The notes under the pieces: generated by a model
What the model saw: the letters and a program-made list of their open reading frames with translations, nothing else
Databases searched by the model: none
Told to the model about the DNA's origin: nothing
Program-made: the position numbers and the translations under genes
Source: a virus
DNA length: 49,805 nt
Virus record (IMG/VR): IMGVR_UViG_3300031857_000303
Coordinates: 1 to 49,805 of that record
Strand: one strand, 5' to 3'
In this document: piece by piece, positions 20,929-28,064 of the stretch
Position numbering within the stretch: the stretch's first letter is position 1
Layout of the letters: the number at the start of each line of letters is the position of its first letter

Positions 20929-20963
20929 AAGACAACTTTGGCCGAAAAAGAAGAAAAGTCAAG

Positions 20964-21556
20964 AAAAAAAATTGCCTTGGCTAGACTGAGGCTGACGCAT
21001 TACTAAAGCGTTCCTCATCAGCTTTCGTGTTTAGGAATGGCCTCATACACGCAAGGCAAAATTGTAGAAACCAGAATCCAGCGGGCAGGCCCATTACTTC
21101 CTGCCTTGAGCTATTTACCAGCTACTTGCTACGCGCAGCTTTGGCTGGCTAAATGGACGCCTCGCAACTCAAAATGGTTGCTCACGACCCAAGTGAACCA
21201 CTGTATCACCGCTGGATTCTGGTTTCAGAAAATTAGTGTGAATTTTTTTGGTGGCGTTAAGCCTGCCATCGAATCTTTCCACGGATTAGGTAACTCACAA
21301 ACTATTACTAACCAGTCTCAAAAAGACTTGGATGACTATTGCTAGTTTTTATACTTTCGGCATTTTCAAGGCGTAACTCTCAATAAGCCTACATCTGTTA
21401 TAAAAACAACACCAATACTTGAACAGATACGATTTCTTGGGTTGGGAGCTTAAGAACGGCAGGGTTTCCACCTGCATAACGTGTCAAGTTAGATTTTGGG
21501 TTCGACTTGCCCTCTCCTTTCGGATTCGTTCTCGGGCCAGATTTTAGGTCTGGCAA
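20964..21556 (-). ncRNA. large structured RNA (~590 nt), GOLLD/ROOL-like candidate
   Basis: No plausible minus-strand ORF, but dense complementarity. Plus-strand coordinates of helices: 21067-21084 with 21209-21226 (18 bp, perfect); inside it 21085-21089/21100-21104, 21113-21122/21144-21154, 21164-21168/21177-21181. 3' part: 20972-20979/21052-21059, 20991-20994/21019-21022, 20995-20998/21008-21011; 20987-20992/21040-21045 crosses 21026-21030/21047-21051, a pseudoknot. 5' part: 21393-21399/21422-21428, 21459-21463/21471-21475, 21536-21541/21549-21554, 21314-21318/21324-21328. A run of eight U after the 20972/21059 helix marks a minus-strand 3' end. Size, phage context and nearby tRNAs fit the GOLLD/ROOL kind of giant RNA; class identity is not established. 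Confidence 0.8.
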
Positions 21557-21561
21557 TTTAC

Positions 21562-21807
21562 TCAAGCATACAACTTGTGATTCGTATATGCCGCCTTAAA
21601 CTTACGATAGTTCTTATATCCTGTCAAGCCTTTTTCGCTCATTACACGGAAAATGGCGTTAATGGAAACCTTTTGGCGGCGCATTGTTGAGACTGTTTCG
21701 GCCTCAGATTCAGCCATGATTTCGCGTGGGCGTCCTTTGTTAGACCCCCTGCCCTTCGAGAGAATTCGGGCGCGAGCGATTAGTGTGTTGATTGTGGTTT
21801 TGTCCAT
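21562..21807 (-). CDS. hypothetical helix-turn-helix-like protein, 81 aa
   Basis: Basic; the segment TVSTMRRQKVSINAIFRVMSE reads like a helix-turn-helix, followed by a KNYRKFKAAYT helix. A DNA-binding role is inferred. The ATG follows an A/C-rich, G-free leader of about 20 nt with no Shine-Dalgarno. It ends just before the structured RNA. Confidence 0.75.
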   Translation of the reverse strand: MDKTTINTLIARARILSKGRGSNKGRPREIMAESEAETVSTMRRQKVSINAIFRVMSEKGLTGYKNYRKFKAAYTNHKLYA

Positions 21808-21845
21808 GTTTTTTTGTTTTGTTGTTAAATTTTATGCGGAGCAAA

Positions 21846-22067
21846 CTAATGGATTCCATTGACGACTGACTGTAGCTCAAAGATTGCGCTTTGCAAGTCT
21901 TTTTTGACAAGTTTTGCGGCGTTTGGTTCTTTTTCGTATTTGGCGATTAGTCCGCCGATGAGATAATAAAAGTTCTCCTGCCAGTCAACGGCATCTGTCG
22001 AGCAGTCGATTAGCTGTTGGCGGGGATTGTTTGTGAGGCAGGGTGAGATTCGGTCGATGAGTTTCAT
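21846..22067 (-). CDS. hypothetical protein, 73 aa
   Basis: Helical (ENFYYLIGGLIAKYEKEPNA). Twelve nt after 22080..22310; no clear own promoter. Unknown. Confidence 0.75.
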   Translation of the reverse strand: MKLIDRISPCLTNNPRQQLIDCSTDAVDWQENFYYLIGGLIAKYEKEPNAAKLVKKDLQSAIFELQSVVNGIH

Positions 22068-22079
22068 GTTTTTGTAAGG

Positions 22080-22310
22080 TTAAGCCATTTCGGTGATTGC
22101 TTTGTCGAGAAGGTCTTGGGCCGTTTGTAGGGCGTTTTTATTTTCGGTTTTCTTATACTCTTCCATGTTGAACGTAACGCTTCTGTGTTCGCCATTAGAA
22201 TAAACAATGACGATTTGAGGATAGTAAGAGCCTTCGTCCCATTTTGTGCTCGGATAAATTTCCCGAATGTTGGTCCAATTGTAGATTCGGTTGTGGATTT
22301 TTAGTTTCAT
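22080..22310 (-). CDS. hypothetical protein, 76 aa
   Basis: Start at 22310 (MKLKIHNRIYNWTNIREI), 1 nt after the upstream stop. Beta-rich first half, helical second half. Unknown. Confidence 0.8.
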   Translation of the reverse strand: MKLKIHNRIYNWTNIREIYPSTKWDEGSYYPQIVIVYSNGEHRSVTFNMEEYKKTENKNALQTAQDLLDKAITEMA

Positions 22311-22311
22311 G

Positions 22312-22497
22312 TTAATCAATTCTAACAAAATCTTCTCCTTCTGTCAAGCTGGAAGTGTCAATTTTTGGGTCGGTTTCGTCGATTTCTTCGCCAGCGATGA
22401 AACTTTCGGTTTCCCAATAAGGATTCCAGCAACAACCGTCGCCGCAATAGTCGCCGTTGTCAACGTATAGTTCGCAATCGTGTAAGAGGCTAATCAT
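22312..22497 (-). CDS. acidic Cys-rich protein, 61 aa
   Basis: Cluster CGDGCCWNPYW near residue 18 plus an earlier Cys suggests metal binding; the rest is Asp/Glu-rich. Four nt after 22502..22585. Unknown. Confidence 0.75.
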   Translation of the reverse strand: MISLLHDCELYVDNGDYCGDGCCWNPYWETESFIAGEEIDETDPKIDTSSLTEGEDFVRID

Positions 22498-22501
22498 GTG
22501 T

Positions 22502-22585
22502 TTATTTTTTAATCAAGAAAAGAACTGGCAACGAGAGGAAACAAAGAAACGCGAGCCAGGTTAGGATTTTGTAGGTTGTTTGCAT
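22502..22585 (-). CDS. 27-aa single-span membrane peptide
   Basis: MQTTYKILTWLAFLCFLSLP then VLFLIKK: one transmembrane segment with a Lys-Lys tail. One nt after the stop of 22587..22772, inside an operon, which argues for expression. Confidence 0.6.
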   Translation of the reverse strand: MQTTYKILTWLAFLCFLSLPVLFLIKK

Positions 22586-22586
22586 G

Positions 22587-22772
22587 TTAGTTAAGATCAA
22601 TAACCGCTTTGTCGGGAGGTGTCAAGCCATAGTTTTTGTCTTTTGTCGGCAATTTGTTAGTTGCCATTTGAAATAGAGCTATGGCAATTATAATGGCGGC
22701 CAAAATGCTAAAAATTAGCCAAACAATTGGGCCGAAAATGATCCAGCCAAAGATTTTAGCGAGTTTTTTCAC
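22587..22772 (-). CDS. small membrane protein, 61 aa, GTG start
   Basis: Hydrophobic segment from residue 8 to about 35 (GWIIFGPIVWLIFSILAAII...), long enough for one span or a re-entrant hairpin, then a polar C-terminus. GTG start overlaps 22756..22905 by 17 nt. Unknown. Confidence 0.75.
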   Translation of the reverse strand: MKKLAKIFGWIIFGPIVWLIFSILAAIIIAIALFQMATNKLPTKDKNYGLTPPDKAVIDLN

Positions 22773-22905
22773 GTTCGGCGATTAGTTTTTGAGCTTCGTT
22801 GATGACATCGAGCAAAAAATCATTGAAACGCTTCTCGTCTCCCGTGTTAGCGTCTTTGTTAATGAGGGGCCAGAGGGCGTTTTGGATGTCTTTTAGGGTG
22901 AACAT
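22756..22905 (-). CDS. hypothetical protein, 49 aa
   Basis: MFTLKDIQNALWPLINKDAN then a long helix ending EAQKLIAEREKTR. One nt after 22907..23056. Unknown. Confidence 0.75.
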   Translation of the reverse strand: MFTLKDIQNALWPLINKDANTGDEKRFNDFLLDVINEAQKLIAEREKTR

Positions 22906-22906
22906 A

Positions 22907-23056
22907 TTAGTATCGGGCGCGGCAATCAACGTTCGGGCAAACGCCTTGGCTGTGACGGGTGAAATTTAGAGTTGTTCCACATTTTCGGCAAAAACCGCAG
23001 AATTTGCAGATTTTGCCGAGGTAGTAGAGGAATCGAAGGTGTAGTTTACGAATCAT
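22907..23056 (-). CDS. zinc-ribbon protein, 49 aa
   Basis: Start at 23056, overlapping the upstream stop by 11 nt. After a basic N-terminus, CKFCGFCRKCG and CPNVDC supply Cys pairs for a zinc ribbon. Nucleic-acid or protein contact is a guess. Confidence 0.75.
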   Translation of the reverse strand: MIRKLHLRFLYYLGKICKFCGFCRKCGTTLNFTRHSQGVCPNVDCRARY

Positions 23057-23318
23057 AGTTTTGAGCGCGGAGTTCGTCAAGCATTTTTCTTTTTTCTTGT
23101 TCGAGCTTGTTGAGGTCAATGCAGAAAAATTCAGCAAGAAGTTTCTCATTTGTGGTAAAAATAGGAACGTATTCTTCGCTTCGCCACGGATCATCATTTT
23201 CGCACAAAGAACAAATGCGATAGTTTTTCTCGTAGTCAAGCCATTCCAAGAATTCGCCAATTGCTTGGGATTTGTCTTTTACGGCGGAAAGTTTGTCGTG
23301 TTCGGGGTAGTCTTTCAT
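23046..23318 (-). CDS. conserved phage hypothetical protein, 90 aa
   Basis: YPEHDKLSAVKDKSQAIGEF and LEWLDYEK at the N-terminus match a widespread small phage family; the C-terminus (FFCIDLNKLEQEKRKMLDEL) is the family's usual coiled helix. CSLCE in the middle. Function unknown. ATGA overlap with 23315..23740 and a possible internal promoter. Confidence 0.9.
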   Translation of the reverse strand: MKDYPEHDKLSAVKDKSQAIGEFLEWLDYEKNYRICSLCENDDPWRSEEYVPIFTTNEKLLAEFFCIDLNKLEQEKRKMLDELRAQNYDS

Positions 23319-23740
23319 AGCGATAGTGTAGTATGCCAGTATTCTTCAAAGCTGTCAACCAATTTCCAACAATAATCTTTCTTGCAATCGCTGTTGTAGA
23401 GGTATGAGCCGTCTGGAAGGATGAAAGATAGGAAACCGTCTCCAAACCAGTAATAAAGCATTTTAACTTTTCCCCCGAGTGTTTCTAGTTCGGCACAAGT
23501 AAAATGAAATTCGCAAGTTTCATCCGCGAAAGGAACTAACTTGTCTGGGTCATCACTATGACCCCACTCTGGAACAGGTTGTTTGGGCAATTCTACAACA
23601 TTTTCGCGCAAATTAAAAGTTGAATAACAGCCGAGAGAATAGTTTGGGCCAATTCGATTTTGGTCGAAAAATAGGTGGCGCAAATGTTCACCTACGAGAT
23701 TGGGATTGTCTCGGGCGTCGATGGGGAGATTAAAAGTCAT
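23315..23740 (-). CDS. hypothetical protein, 141 aa
   Basis: Two nt after 23743..24444. Beta-rich, with SDPDKLVPFADETCEFHFTC and a C-terminal GDGFLSFILPDGSYL; four or more Cys. Unknown. Confidence 0.8.
   Translation of the reverse strand: MTFNLPIDARDNPNLVGEHLRHLFFDQNRIGPNYSLGCYSTFNLRENVVELPKQPVPEWGHSDDPDKLVPFADETCEFHFTCAELETLGGKVKMLYYWFGDGFLSFILPDGSYLYNSDCKKDYCWKLVDSFEEYWHTTLSL
23330..23358 (-). promoter_or_regulatory. internal promoter for 23046..23318 and downstream genes
   Basis: TTGACA, 17-bp spacer, CATACT, 11 nt to ATG; lies within gene 23315..23740. Confidence 0.6.
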
Positions 23741-23742
23741 AA

Positions 23743-24444
23743 TTAAAGAGGACTATTTCTATTATTCTCTTCCTCAAGTTCCACCGAAGCTTTCAACGTG
23801 TCAAAATCAAAATCAGCCGCGCCGATTGTTACTTTTGAGGCTTGGCGGTTGCCAATGTGATTTTCGCTCATGGTTTCGTAAAGCTCCTTAACTAGAGACT
23901 TGGAAATTTCGGCGCATCCAAATTTCCACGTTTGGCCGTTGTCTTGGGCGGTGTATTTTTCGCCGCGATGGTTGGTTGTTTCTACGACTGAAACTGGTTT
24001 ACATATGGAAAATGGGTATAGACAACCGTTAACAGACCTCACTCCAATACAATATCCATTATTTGAGATTTCGCAATCCATCATGGGGCTAGTTTTTCCG
24101 CTAACTTCAAGTGCAAGAAAAACATCTTTACAGATATAGGTTTTCTTATCGTGATAATTATAAAAATTCTTACCAATCAGTTTTTTTGCCTCAATTAATT
24201 GAGATTTAATCTCATCAAGGGTGATTGGCTTCTTTTCGTTCATAAAGTTGTCGAGGGCGAGTTGGGCGGCTTCTTTTGAGGGGTAGTATGTGTTTGATGC
24301 GTTATTGTAAGAGTAAACGCCAACGCTTCCATCTTTATTTAGATAAACATCTTTCTCCAAGTGGATGTAATAAGTCCCTCCGACATTTCTGGCGTGTGGA
24401 TTTTCTTTAATGCAGGCATTCGGATATTTTCCTTTATTTGTCAT
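23743..24444 (-). CDS. hypothetical protein, 233 aa
   Basis: First gene of an operon down to about 21562. N-terminal 70 residues contain GGTYYIHLEKDVYLNKDGSV and Y-x-x-KEAAQLAL; C-terminal DNGQTWKFGCAEISKSLVKE. A repeated-strand fold is likely. Unknown. Confidence 0.8.
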   Translation of the reverse strand: MTNKGKYPNACIKENPHARNVGGTYYIHLEKDVYLNKDGSVGVYSYNNASNTYYPSKEAAQLALDNFMNEKKPITLDEIKSQLIEAKKLIGKNFYNYHDKKTYICKDVFLALEVSGKTSPMMDCEISNNGYCIGVRSVNGCLYPFSICKPVSVVETTNHRGEKYTAQDNGQTWKFGCAEISKSLVKELYETMSENHIGNRQASKVTIGAADFDFDTLKASVELEEENNRNSPL

Positions 24445-24452
24445 AGTCCAAC

Positions 24453-24481
24453 ATGATACACATTTTGGGCCGCTTTGTCAA
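24453..24481 (-). promoter_or_regulatory. promoter of operon starting at 24444
   Basis: TTGACA, 17-bp spacer, TATCAT, 8 nt to ATG. Confidence 0.8.
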
Positions 24482-24519
24482 CAAACTTTTTTTTCTTTTT
24501 TGGCGGCAAGGTTTAACTG

Positions 24520-24539
24520 TTTGAGCTGTAATATAGGGC
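24520..24539 (+). promoter_or_regulatory. possible alternative promoter of 24540..25172
   Basis: TGTAATATAGGG ends 1 nt before the start codon, with no TTGACA upstream. The same 12 bases lie upstream of the holin-like gene, so this may be a second promoter class. Confidence 0.4.
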
Positions 24540-25172
24540 ATGGTTCTCGTTTCCCAAGCTCTCCGCCGATTCAAAAAGCTGCCAAGAGAAATAAAAAACT
24601 ATTTGCGAGAACTAGACCAAAAATGCCAAAAATATGGCGTAAAATTAATCCTAAGCGGCGGAAAGTCAGTTAATTTTGGCAGCGGAAGATGTGGCGGATA
24701 TTTTGACGACGCAAGTAAAATTCTCAAAGTGGCAATCGGCGGAAACGAAGAGAGTATTTTAAGTGTCGCACTCCATGAGGAGTCGCACCTTGACCAGTGG
24801 AAAAACCCGCGCTCAATCTGGCACGATTATAAAACCTATAATGGCTACAACAGATTCTTCCACCACATCAACGGCGGGCGAATTTACAAGAAAAAAGAAG
24901 CAGTCCAAGCGGCCATTTCTATCGAAAAAGAGTGTGAACAGTTCACCATCAAGAAAATAAAAGCAAAATGGCTCGGTTTTGTCAATTTAGACAAATATAT
25001 TGCTAATTCTAACTGCTATTTATTCTCCTACTTATATATGGCGGAGACTCGTAAGTGGCCCTCTAAAACTCCTTGTGATCGCAAGTTTCGCGCTCATTGT
25101 CACACAAAATTGTTGAGGAGTTATCGGCAGATTCCTGAAAACCTTCGGGCGGCGTTTGATCGGTATCTTTAA
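24540..25172 (+). CDS. putative HExxH metallopeptidase-like protein, 210 aa
   Basis: One of only three plus-strand genes. After a basic N-terminal helix, the motif VALHEESHLDQW near residue 80 gives HExxH with a downstream Asp; a later HH (RFFHHINGGR) may complete a zinc site. Basic overall (Lys/Arg rich), Cys near the C-terminus. Family not identified; peptidase activity is inferred from one motif. The last 110 nt overlap convergent gene 25063..25302. Confidence 0.7.
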   Translation: MVLVSQALRRFKKLPREIKNYLRELDQKCQKYGVKLILSGGKSVNFGSGRCGGYFDDASKILKVAIGGNEESILSVALHEESHLDQWKNPRSIWHDYKTYNGYNRFFHHINGGRIYKKKEAVQAAISIEKECEQFTIKKIKAKWLGFVNLDKYIANSNCYLFSYLYMAETRKWPSKTPCDRKFRAHCHTKLLRSYRQIPENLRAAFDRYL

Positions 25173-25302
25173 TCTTTTGGAGAATAAAATCATAAACCTC
25201 TTTTAGCGCCAAAAAATCGGCTTGAAGTTCTGATACTTCTTTGTTTTGGCTCTTTGAGGAATCAAAGATTTCTAAGAGTTTTTCAAATGGCGGGAGATTC
25301 AT
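25063..25302 (-). CDS. hypothetical coiled-coil protein, 79 aa
   Basis: Overlaps the 3' end of the plus-strand gene by 110 nt. The N-terminal 45 residues (FEKLLEIFDSSKSQNKEVSE...) form a helix; the C-terminus is acidic. A promoter with correct spacing supports it. Confidence 0.65.
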   Translation of the reverse strand: MNLPPFEKLLEIFDSSKSQNKEVSELQADFLALKEVYDFILQKIKDTDQTPPEGFQESADNSSTILCDNERETCDHKEF

Positions 25303-25307
25303 TCTTT

Positions 25308-25336
25308 ATCTTCGCCCCAAGATAACAAATAGTCAA
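25308..25336 (-). promoter_or_regulatory. promoter of gene 25063..25302
   Basis: TTGACT, 17-bp spacer, GAAGAT (weak -10), 5 nt to ATG; starts right after the terminator. Confidence 0.55.
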
Positions 25337-25337
25337 C

Positions 25338-25366
25338 AAAAAAACCCTCACCTTTTCGGGCGAGGG
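25338..25366 (-). terminator. strong intrinsic terminator of the holin operon
   Basis: CCCTCGCC and GGTGAGGG make an 8-bp stem (one G-U) with a CGAAAA loop, followed directly by T7. It is the clearest terminator in the window and lies 26 nt after the holin-like gene. Confidence 0.9.
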
Positions 25367-25391
25367 CTAATTGGTTAGGGTTAAAGGGCGA

Positions 25392-25571
25392 TTACTTTTT
25401 CTTGAAATTCAGGGCCAAATAGTTGACTACTTTCGCAATCTTAGCAACCCATCCATTATCCTTGTCAGAGGGCGTAAGGTTGGCTACGAGAGAGGCTACG
25501 GTAACAACGCCTGTAACAATGGCAATAAGAGTTTCTGAATTTTCAGTTAGGAATTTGATTGTGTCGTTCAT
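25392..25571 (-). CDS. holin-like membrane protein, 59 aa
   Basis: One hydrophobic segment (LIAIVTGVVTVASLVANL, residues 15-32) after a polar N-terminus; then a short polar linker, TPSDKDNGWVAKIAKVVNYL and a C-terminal KKK. This matches small phage holins I recall ending in 'ANLTP-x-x-KDD...W'. Holins permeabilise the inner membrane at lysis. Last gene of a 12-gene operon. Purine-rich AGGGGAG lies 15-20 nt upstream, and TGTAATATAGGG precedes it. Confidence 0.75.
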   Translation of the reverse strand: MNDTIKFLTENSETLIAIVTGVVTVASLVANLTPSDKDNGWVAKIAKVVNYLALNFKKK

Positions 25572-25584
25572 AAGAGAAGGTCTT

Positions 25585-25600
25585 TCTCCCCTATATTACA
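25585..25600 (-). promoter_or_regulatory. possible alternative promoter of the holin-like gene
   Basis: TGTAATATAGGGG with no TTGACA; matches 12 bases upstream of the plus-strand gene 24540..25172. Could allow separate late expression. Confidence 0.4.
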
Positions 25601-25732
25601 CTAGAATTTCTTAAATTCCGCCCATGCTTTTCTTTTGTTTTGGCGTATATTTTGGGCCGTTTTGGTTTTTTGTGGGCCATTCCACCACCAGTAGAGGAAG
25701 CTAATGACTGACCAGTAGAGAAGTTTTAGCAT
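25601..25732 (-). CDS. small protein with N-terminal hydrophobic segment, 43 aa
   Basis: MLKLLYWSVISFLYWWWNGP then a basic tail rich in Lys, Gln, Arg. Could be a one-span membrane peptide acting in lysis beside the holin; unproven. Thirteen nt after 25745..26155. Confidence 0.65.
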   Translation of the reverse strand: MLKLLYWSVISFLYWWWNGPQKTKTAQNIRQNKRKAWAEFKKF

Positions 25733-25744
25733 TTTGGGCCGAAA

Positions 25745-26155
25745 TTAGTCGGTGTATTCTACATCGTGGATGTTCCCCTTGACTACAACCCTTTTCCAAA
25801 CTCTTGCGTCCATATCCAAGAGCGCTTGGTCATCGTGATTCTTTGTTGATCTACAAACAAATGATCCTTCGTTCCAAATTACTTCTGATTCATATGATGG
25901 GTCGTTTGTCGCTATCAAAATATCACCACGATAGATTTTTCTACCTTTAATGTCGAAATAACCAGTCCACGGTTCCACAATATAATTTCTAGAATCGAGC
26001 GTCTCAATAGAGACGCCCCAATCTCCGCTAAAAACAATTTCTACAATCTTGCCATCTGGCCGCAAAACAAATTCACTCGTTGTTCGCTGATTGGAGGGCC
26101 AAGATGGGGAGTTGGTGTAAAGATTGTGAGATTTGCTAAAGATTCTAAAATTCAT
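25745..26155 (-). CDS. YopX-family phage protein, 136 aa
   Basis: The YopX pattern is clear: a KFR-type start (MNFRIFSKSHNL), GYFDIKGRKIYRGDILI (the family's 'TG-x-x-DKNGKEIYEGDIV'), an EVIWNEGSFVCR strand and a terminal VVVKGNIHD (family: 'EVIGNIYENP'). YopX proteins are common in phages; function unknown. Confidence 0.85.
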   Translation of the reverse strand: MNFRIFSKSHNLYTNSPSWPSNQRTTSEFVLRPDGKIVEIVFSGDWGVSIETLDSRNYIVEPWTGYFDIKGRKIYRGDILIATNDPSYESEVIWNEGSFVCRSTKNHDDQALLDMDARVWKRVVVKGNIHDVEYTD

Positions 26156-26460
26156 GGTTTCTCAAAAATAAAATACGCCTCATACGTTTCACAATATGCT
26201 GGCTTGTCGTAGGTTACTTTCCATCCAACCTTACGATAGGTTTCTTCAATGTCTAGCCATTTGTTGGCGAAAATTTGTTCTCGAAAAGCGGCGGGATTGT
26301 CCATTCCAGCACAAGCTTCTTTTAGGATTTCGTCTTGAAGGATTTTGGCCGATTTTCCACTAAGTTTTTGGCAAATTAGCTTGTTTGTTACCTCGATAAT
26401 GCATGGCGGAATATCGGGCCGAATAGGCTTGGCTTCTTCTGGAGAGATTGGCTTAATCAT
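26152..26460 (-). CDS. hypothetical protein, 102 aa
   Basis: ATGA overlap on both sides. Helical (PCIIEVTNKLICQKLSGKSA); contains an EIL-KEACAGMDNPAAFRE segment. Unknown. Confidence 0.8.
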   Translation of the reverse strand: MIKPISPEEAKPIRPDIPPCIIEVTNKLICQKLSGKSAKILQDEILKEACAGMDNPAAFREQIFANKWLDIEETYRKVGWKVTYDKPAYCETYEAYFIFEKP

Positions 26461-26873
26461 CGCTTTTGTTCTGGTTCCGAATAATACACATCAACAAAAT
26501 ACGGCTTACCTTTGATAAAGTCAAGCGCGTCTTGTCTTTTTTCTACATACAAGTCGAGAACGGGAACATCGCGGCCCATTTCTCGGGCAGCTTTTCTTGT
26601 GCGCAGGGCCGAGCCCGTGTCAACCACACTGCCTTTAATGCCAAACTCTGGAATCTCAACCTTTGTATAATAGGGAAAGTCTTTGGGATCAGCGGCGATT
26701 GTTTTGTAGGAAATCAGGGGTTCACCTGTTGAAGTAAACCCACGACGAGTCCAGCCATCTTCCGCTTTCCAGTAAACCGTAAGGCGAACAGTCTTTTTAT
26801 TCGGCGGAAGGTTGGGTTTTGGGGCGCTACAAGAACAAATTAGAGCGGCCAAAAGAAAAAGAAACGGTTTCAT
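26457..26873 (-). CDS. lipoprotein with 3D (Asp-Asp-Asp) domain, 138 aa
   Basis: Signal peptide MKPFLFLLAALICSCSAPK with a lipobox-like LICSC at 11-15. The rest matches the 3D domain of MltA/YocH-type proteins: YYTKVEIPEFG, GSVVDTGSAL, then VPVLDLYVEKRQDAL. The aspartates in VVDTGSAL and LDLY fit the domain's core. Such domains act on peptidoglycan. Likely envelope-located, part of the lysis or entry toolkit; in the holin operon. Confidence 0.8.
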   Translation of the reverse strand: MKPFLFLLAALICSCSAPKPNLPPNKKTVRLTVYWKAEDGWTRRGFTSTGEPLISYKTIAADPKDFPYYTKVEIPEFGIKGSVVDTGSALRTRKAAREMGRDVPVLDLYVEKRQDALDFIKGKPYFVDVYYSEPEQKR

Positions 26874-27058
26874 GCGTCGTTCGATTTGTCGTTTTCAACC
26901 AAAAAGCGTTGGAGTTCTTTAGTTTCGGCGGTTCCTTGTAGAATGTTTTCACAAATTCCAGCCAATTTTGCGAGGTCGCCAAACAAAAGACGCTTGCAAT
27001 GTTCGGTTTCATAGTGCCACTGGTAAAGGGCGGCTTGTTGGAGGTCTTGGAAGGTCAT
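26870..27058 (-). CDS. hypothetical protein, 62 aa
   Basis: Helical (WHYETEHCKRLLFGDLAKLA), acidic end. ATGA overlap with the lipoprotein gene. Unknown. Confidence 0.8.
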   Translation of the reverse strand: MTFQDLQQAALYQWHYETEHCKRLLFGDLAKLAGICENILQGTAETKELQRFLVENDKSNDA

Positions 27059-27059
27059 A

Positions 27060-27482
27060 TCAATAAAACCTTTCTTGAAGCTCTACAACATGGTCGGCCA
27101 ATTCTAGGATTCTTGCGTTTAAACTTCGGGCGCTGGTTTTAAATCCCGTGCGAAGTTCAAAGTCTTGTAGGGCATTTTCGGCGGAATCTAGTTCATCGTT
27201 AAGTTTTTCAATTTCGGAGCGAACATTTCCCTCCACTTCGGCGGTTTCTTTTTGAGAAACTTCTAGGTCGTGCTTTAAATCGGCGATTTCATTTTTTGCT
27301 TTTGTAAAGGTGCAATCGTCAACTAGAACTTTAATACATTGCGCCCTACCCTCAACATTATAAATTTTACGAACAGGAATTTCTTCTCCATCTGAAAATT
27401 CCACGAAGATTTTCTTGGGCCGCTCAATTGGCAGGTTAAGCGTTCTGGTTTTTGCGCCGTATCTAAAAGACAGTTTTTGCAT
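27060..27482 (-). CDS. coiled-coil protein, 140 aa
   Basis: Beta-rich first 45 residues, then a long heptad-like helix (about 55-110: IADLKHDLEVSQKETAEVEG, ... EIEKLNDELDSAENAL). Soluble. Unknown function. Confidence 0.8.
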   Translation of the reverse strand: MQKLSFRYGAKTRTLNLPIERPKKIFVEFSDGEEIPVRKIYNVEGRAQCIKVLVDDCTFTKAKNEIADLKHDLEVSQKETAEVEGNVRSEIEKLNDELDSAENALQDFELRTGFKTSARSLNARILELADHVVELQERFY

Positions 27483-27483
27483 A

Positions 27484-27726
27484 TTATTGTTGAGTTAATT
27501 CGTCCTCCCATTTGGGGAGAAGGCTGTCTGCATAGTCGATGACAAAATCGGTTATGTCAACATCAACTTCGCCATTGTTAAACGATACGCCAGTGATTTC
27601 ATAATATGCTGGCCTTGGCGGAGTCCCTAGTGAATGCTGCCACTCTCCAGTTTGAGGTTCTGCGGGATGGTAAACGGCCTCAAAAGTTAATCGGCTGTCG
27701 GATGGACATTTAATGGTTTCAGTCAT
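27484..27726 (-). CDS. hypothetical protein, 80 aa
   Basis: Beta-rich: SRLTFEAVYHPAEPQTGEW, then YYEITGVSFNNGEVDVDITD. The pattern recalls small phage proteins with 'ITGV...GE-x-VD'. One nt before the coiled-coil gene. Confidence 0.8.
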   Translation of the reverse strand: MTETIKCPSDSRLTFEAVYHPAEPQTGEWQHSLGTPPRPAYYEITGVSFNNGEVDVDITDFVIDYADSLLPKWEDELTQQ

Positions 27727-28061
27727 TGGCCGAGTTGGTGGTAGTATTTTTTGAAATTTTCTTCTGTTTCCATTGAAAGATAGCCTCCTACGCCGTCTTT
27801 GTCAACATCGCAATAGTTCAAATCGTCGTGAGAACCTAATTTATAATCGGCGAATTTACTTTTTACGCTCTCAGGCTGAATGTTTCGGTCGATAGAATGA
27901 AGGTAAACCATCTTTTCGCCGCCATTTTGCCACTCGTCGCCTTCATTGTCGGGAGATTGCAGCAGTTCGTAAATGACATTCTGGCATTCTTTTTGTGGCC
28001 CGCGATAGACAAAAAGTTTCTTTTTGTTCGGCGGGGGGTTTGGGGCGGGGGATGAGGTCAT
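27723..28061 (-). CDS. hypothetical protein, 112 aa
   Basis: Pro-rich start, acidic, ends HQLGQ with ATGA overlap to the next gene. Unknown. Confidence 0.8.
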   Translation of the reverse strand: MTSSPAPNPPPNKKKLFVYRGPQKECQNVIYELLQSPDNEGDEWQNGGEKMVYLHSIDRNIQPESVKSKFADYKLGSHDDLNYCDVDKDGVGGYLSMETEENFKKYYHQLGQ

Positions 28062-28064
28062 TTG

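Noticed and set aside
21014-21030. CTGATGAG on the minus strand, the core of a hammerhead ribozyme
   Set aside because: The required GAAA and cleavage triplet do not follow in the right order; the bases instead pair in the local RNA helices.
21037-21345. A 102-codon plus-strand ORF inside the structured RNA region
   Set aside because: No promoter or ribosome site, odd composition, and it is fully explained by the long helices of the minus-strand RNA.
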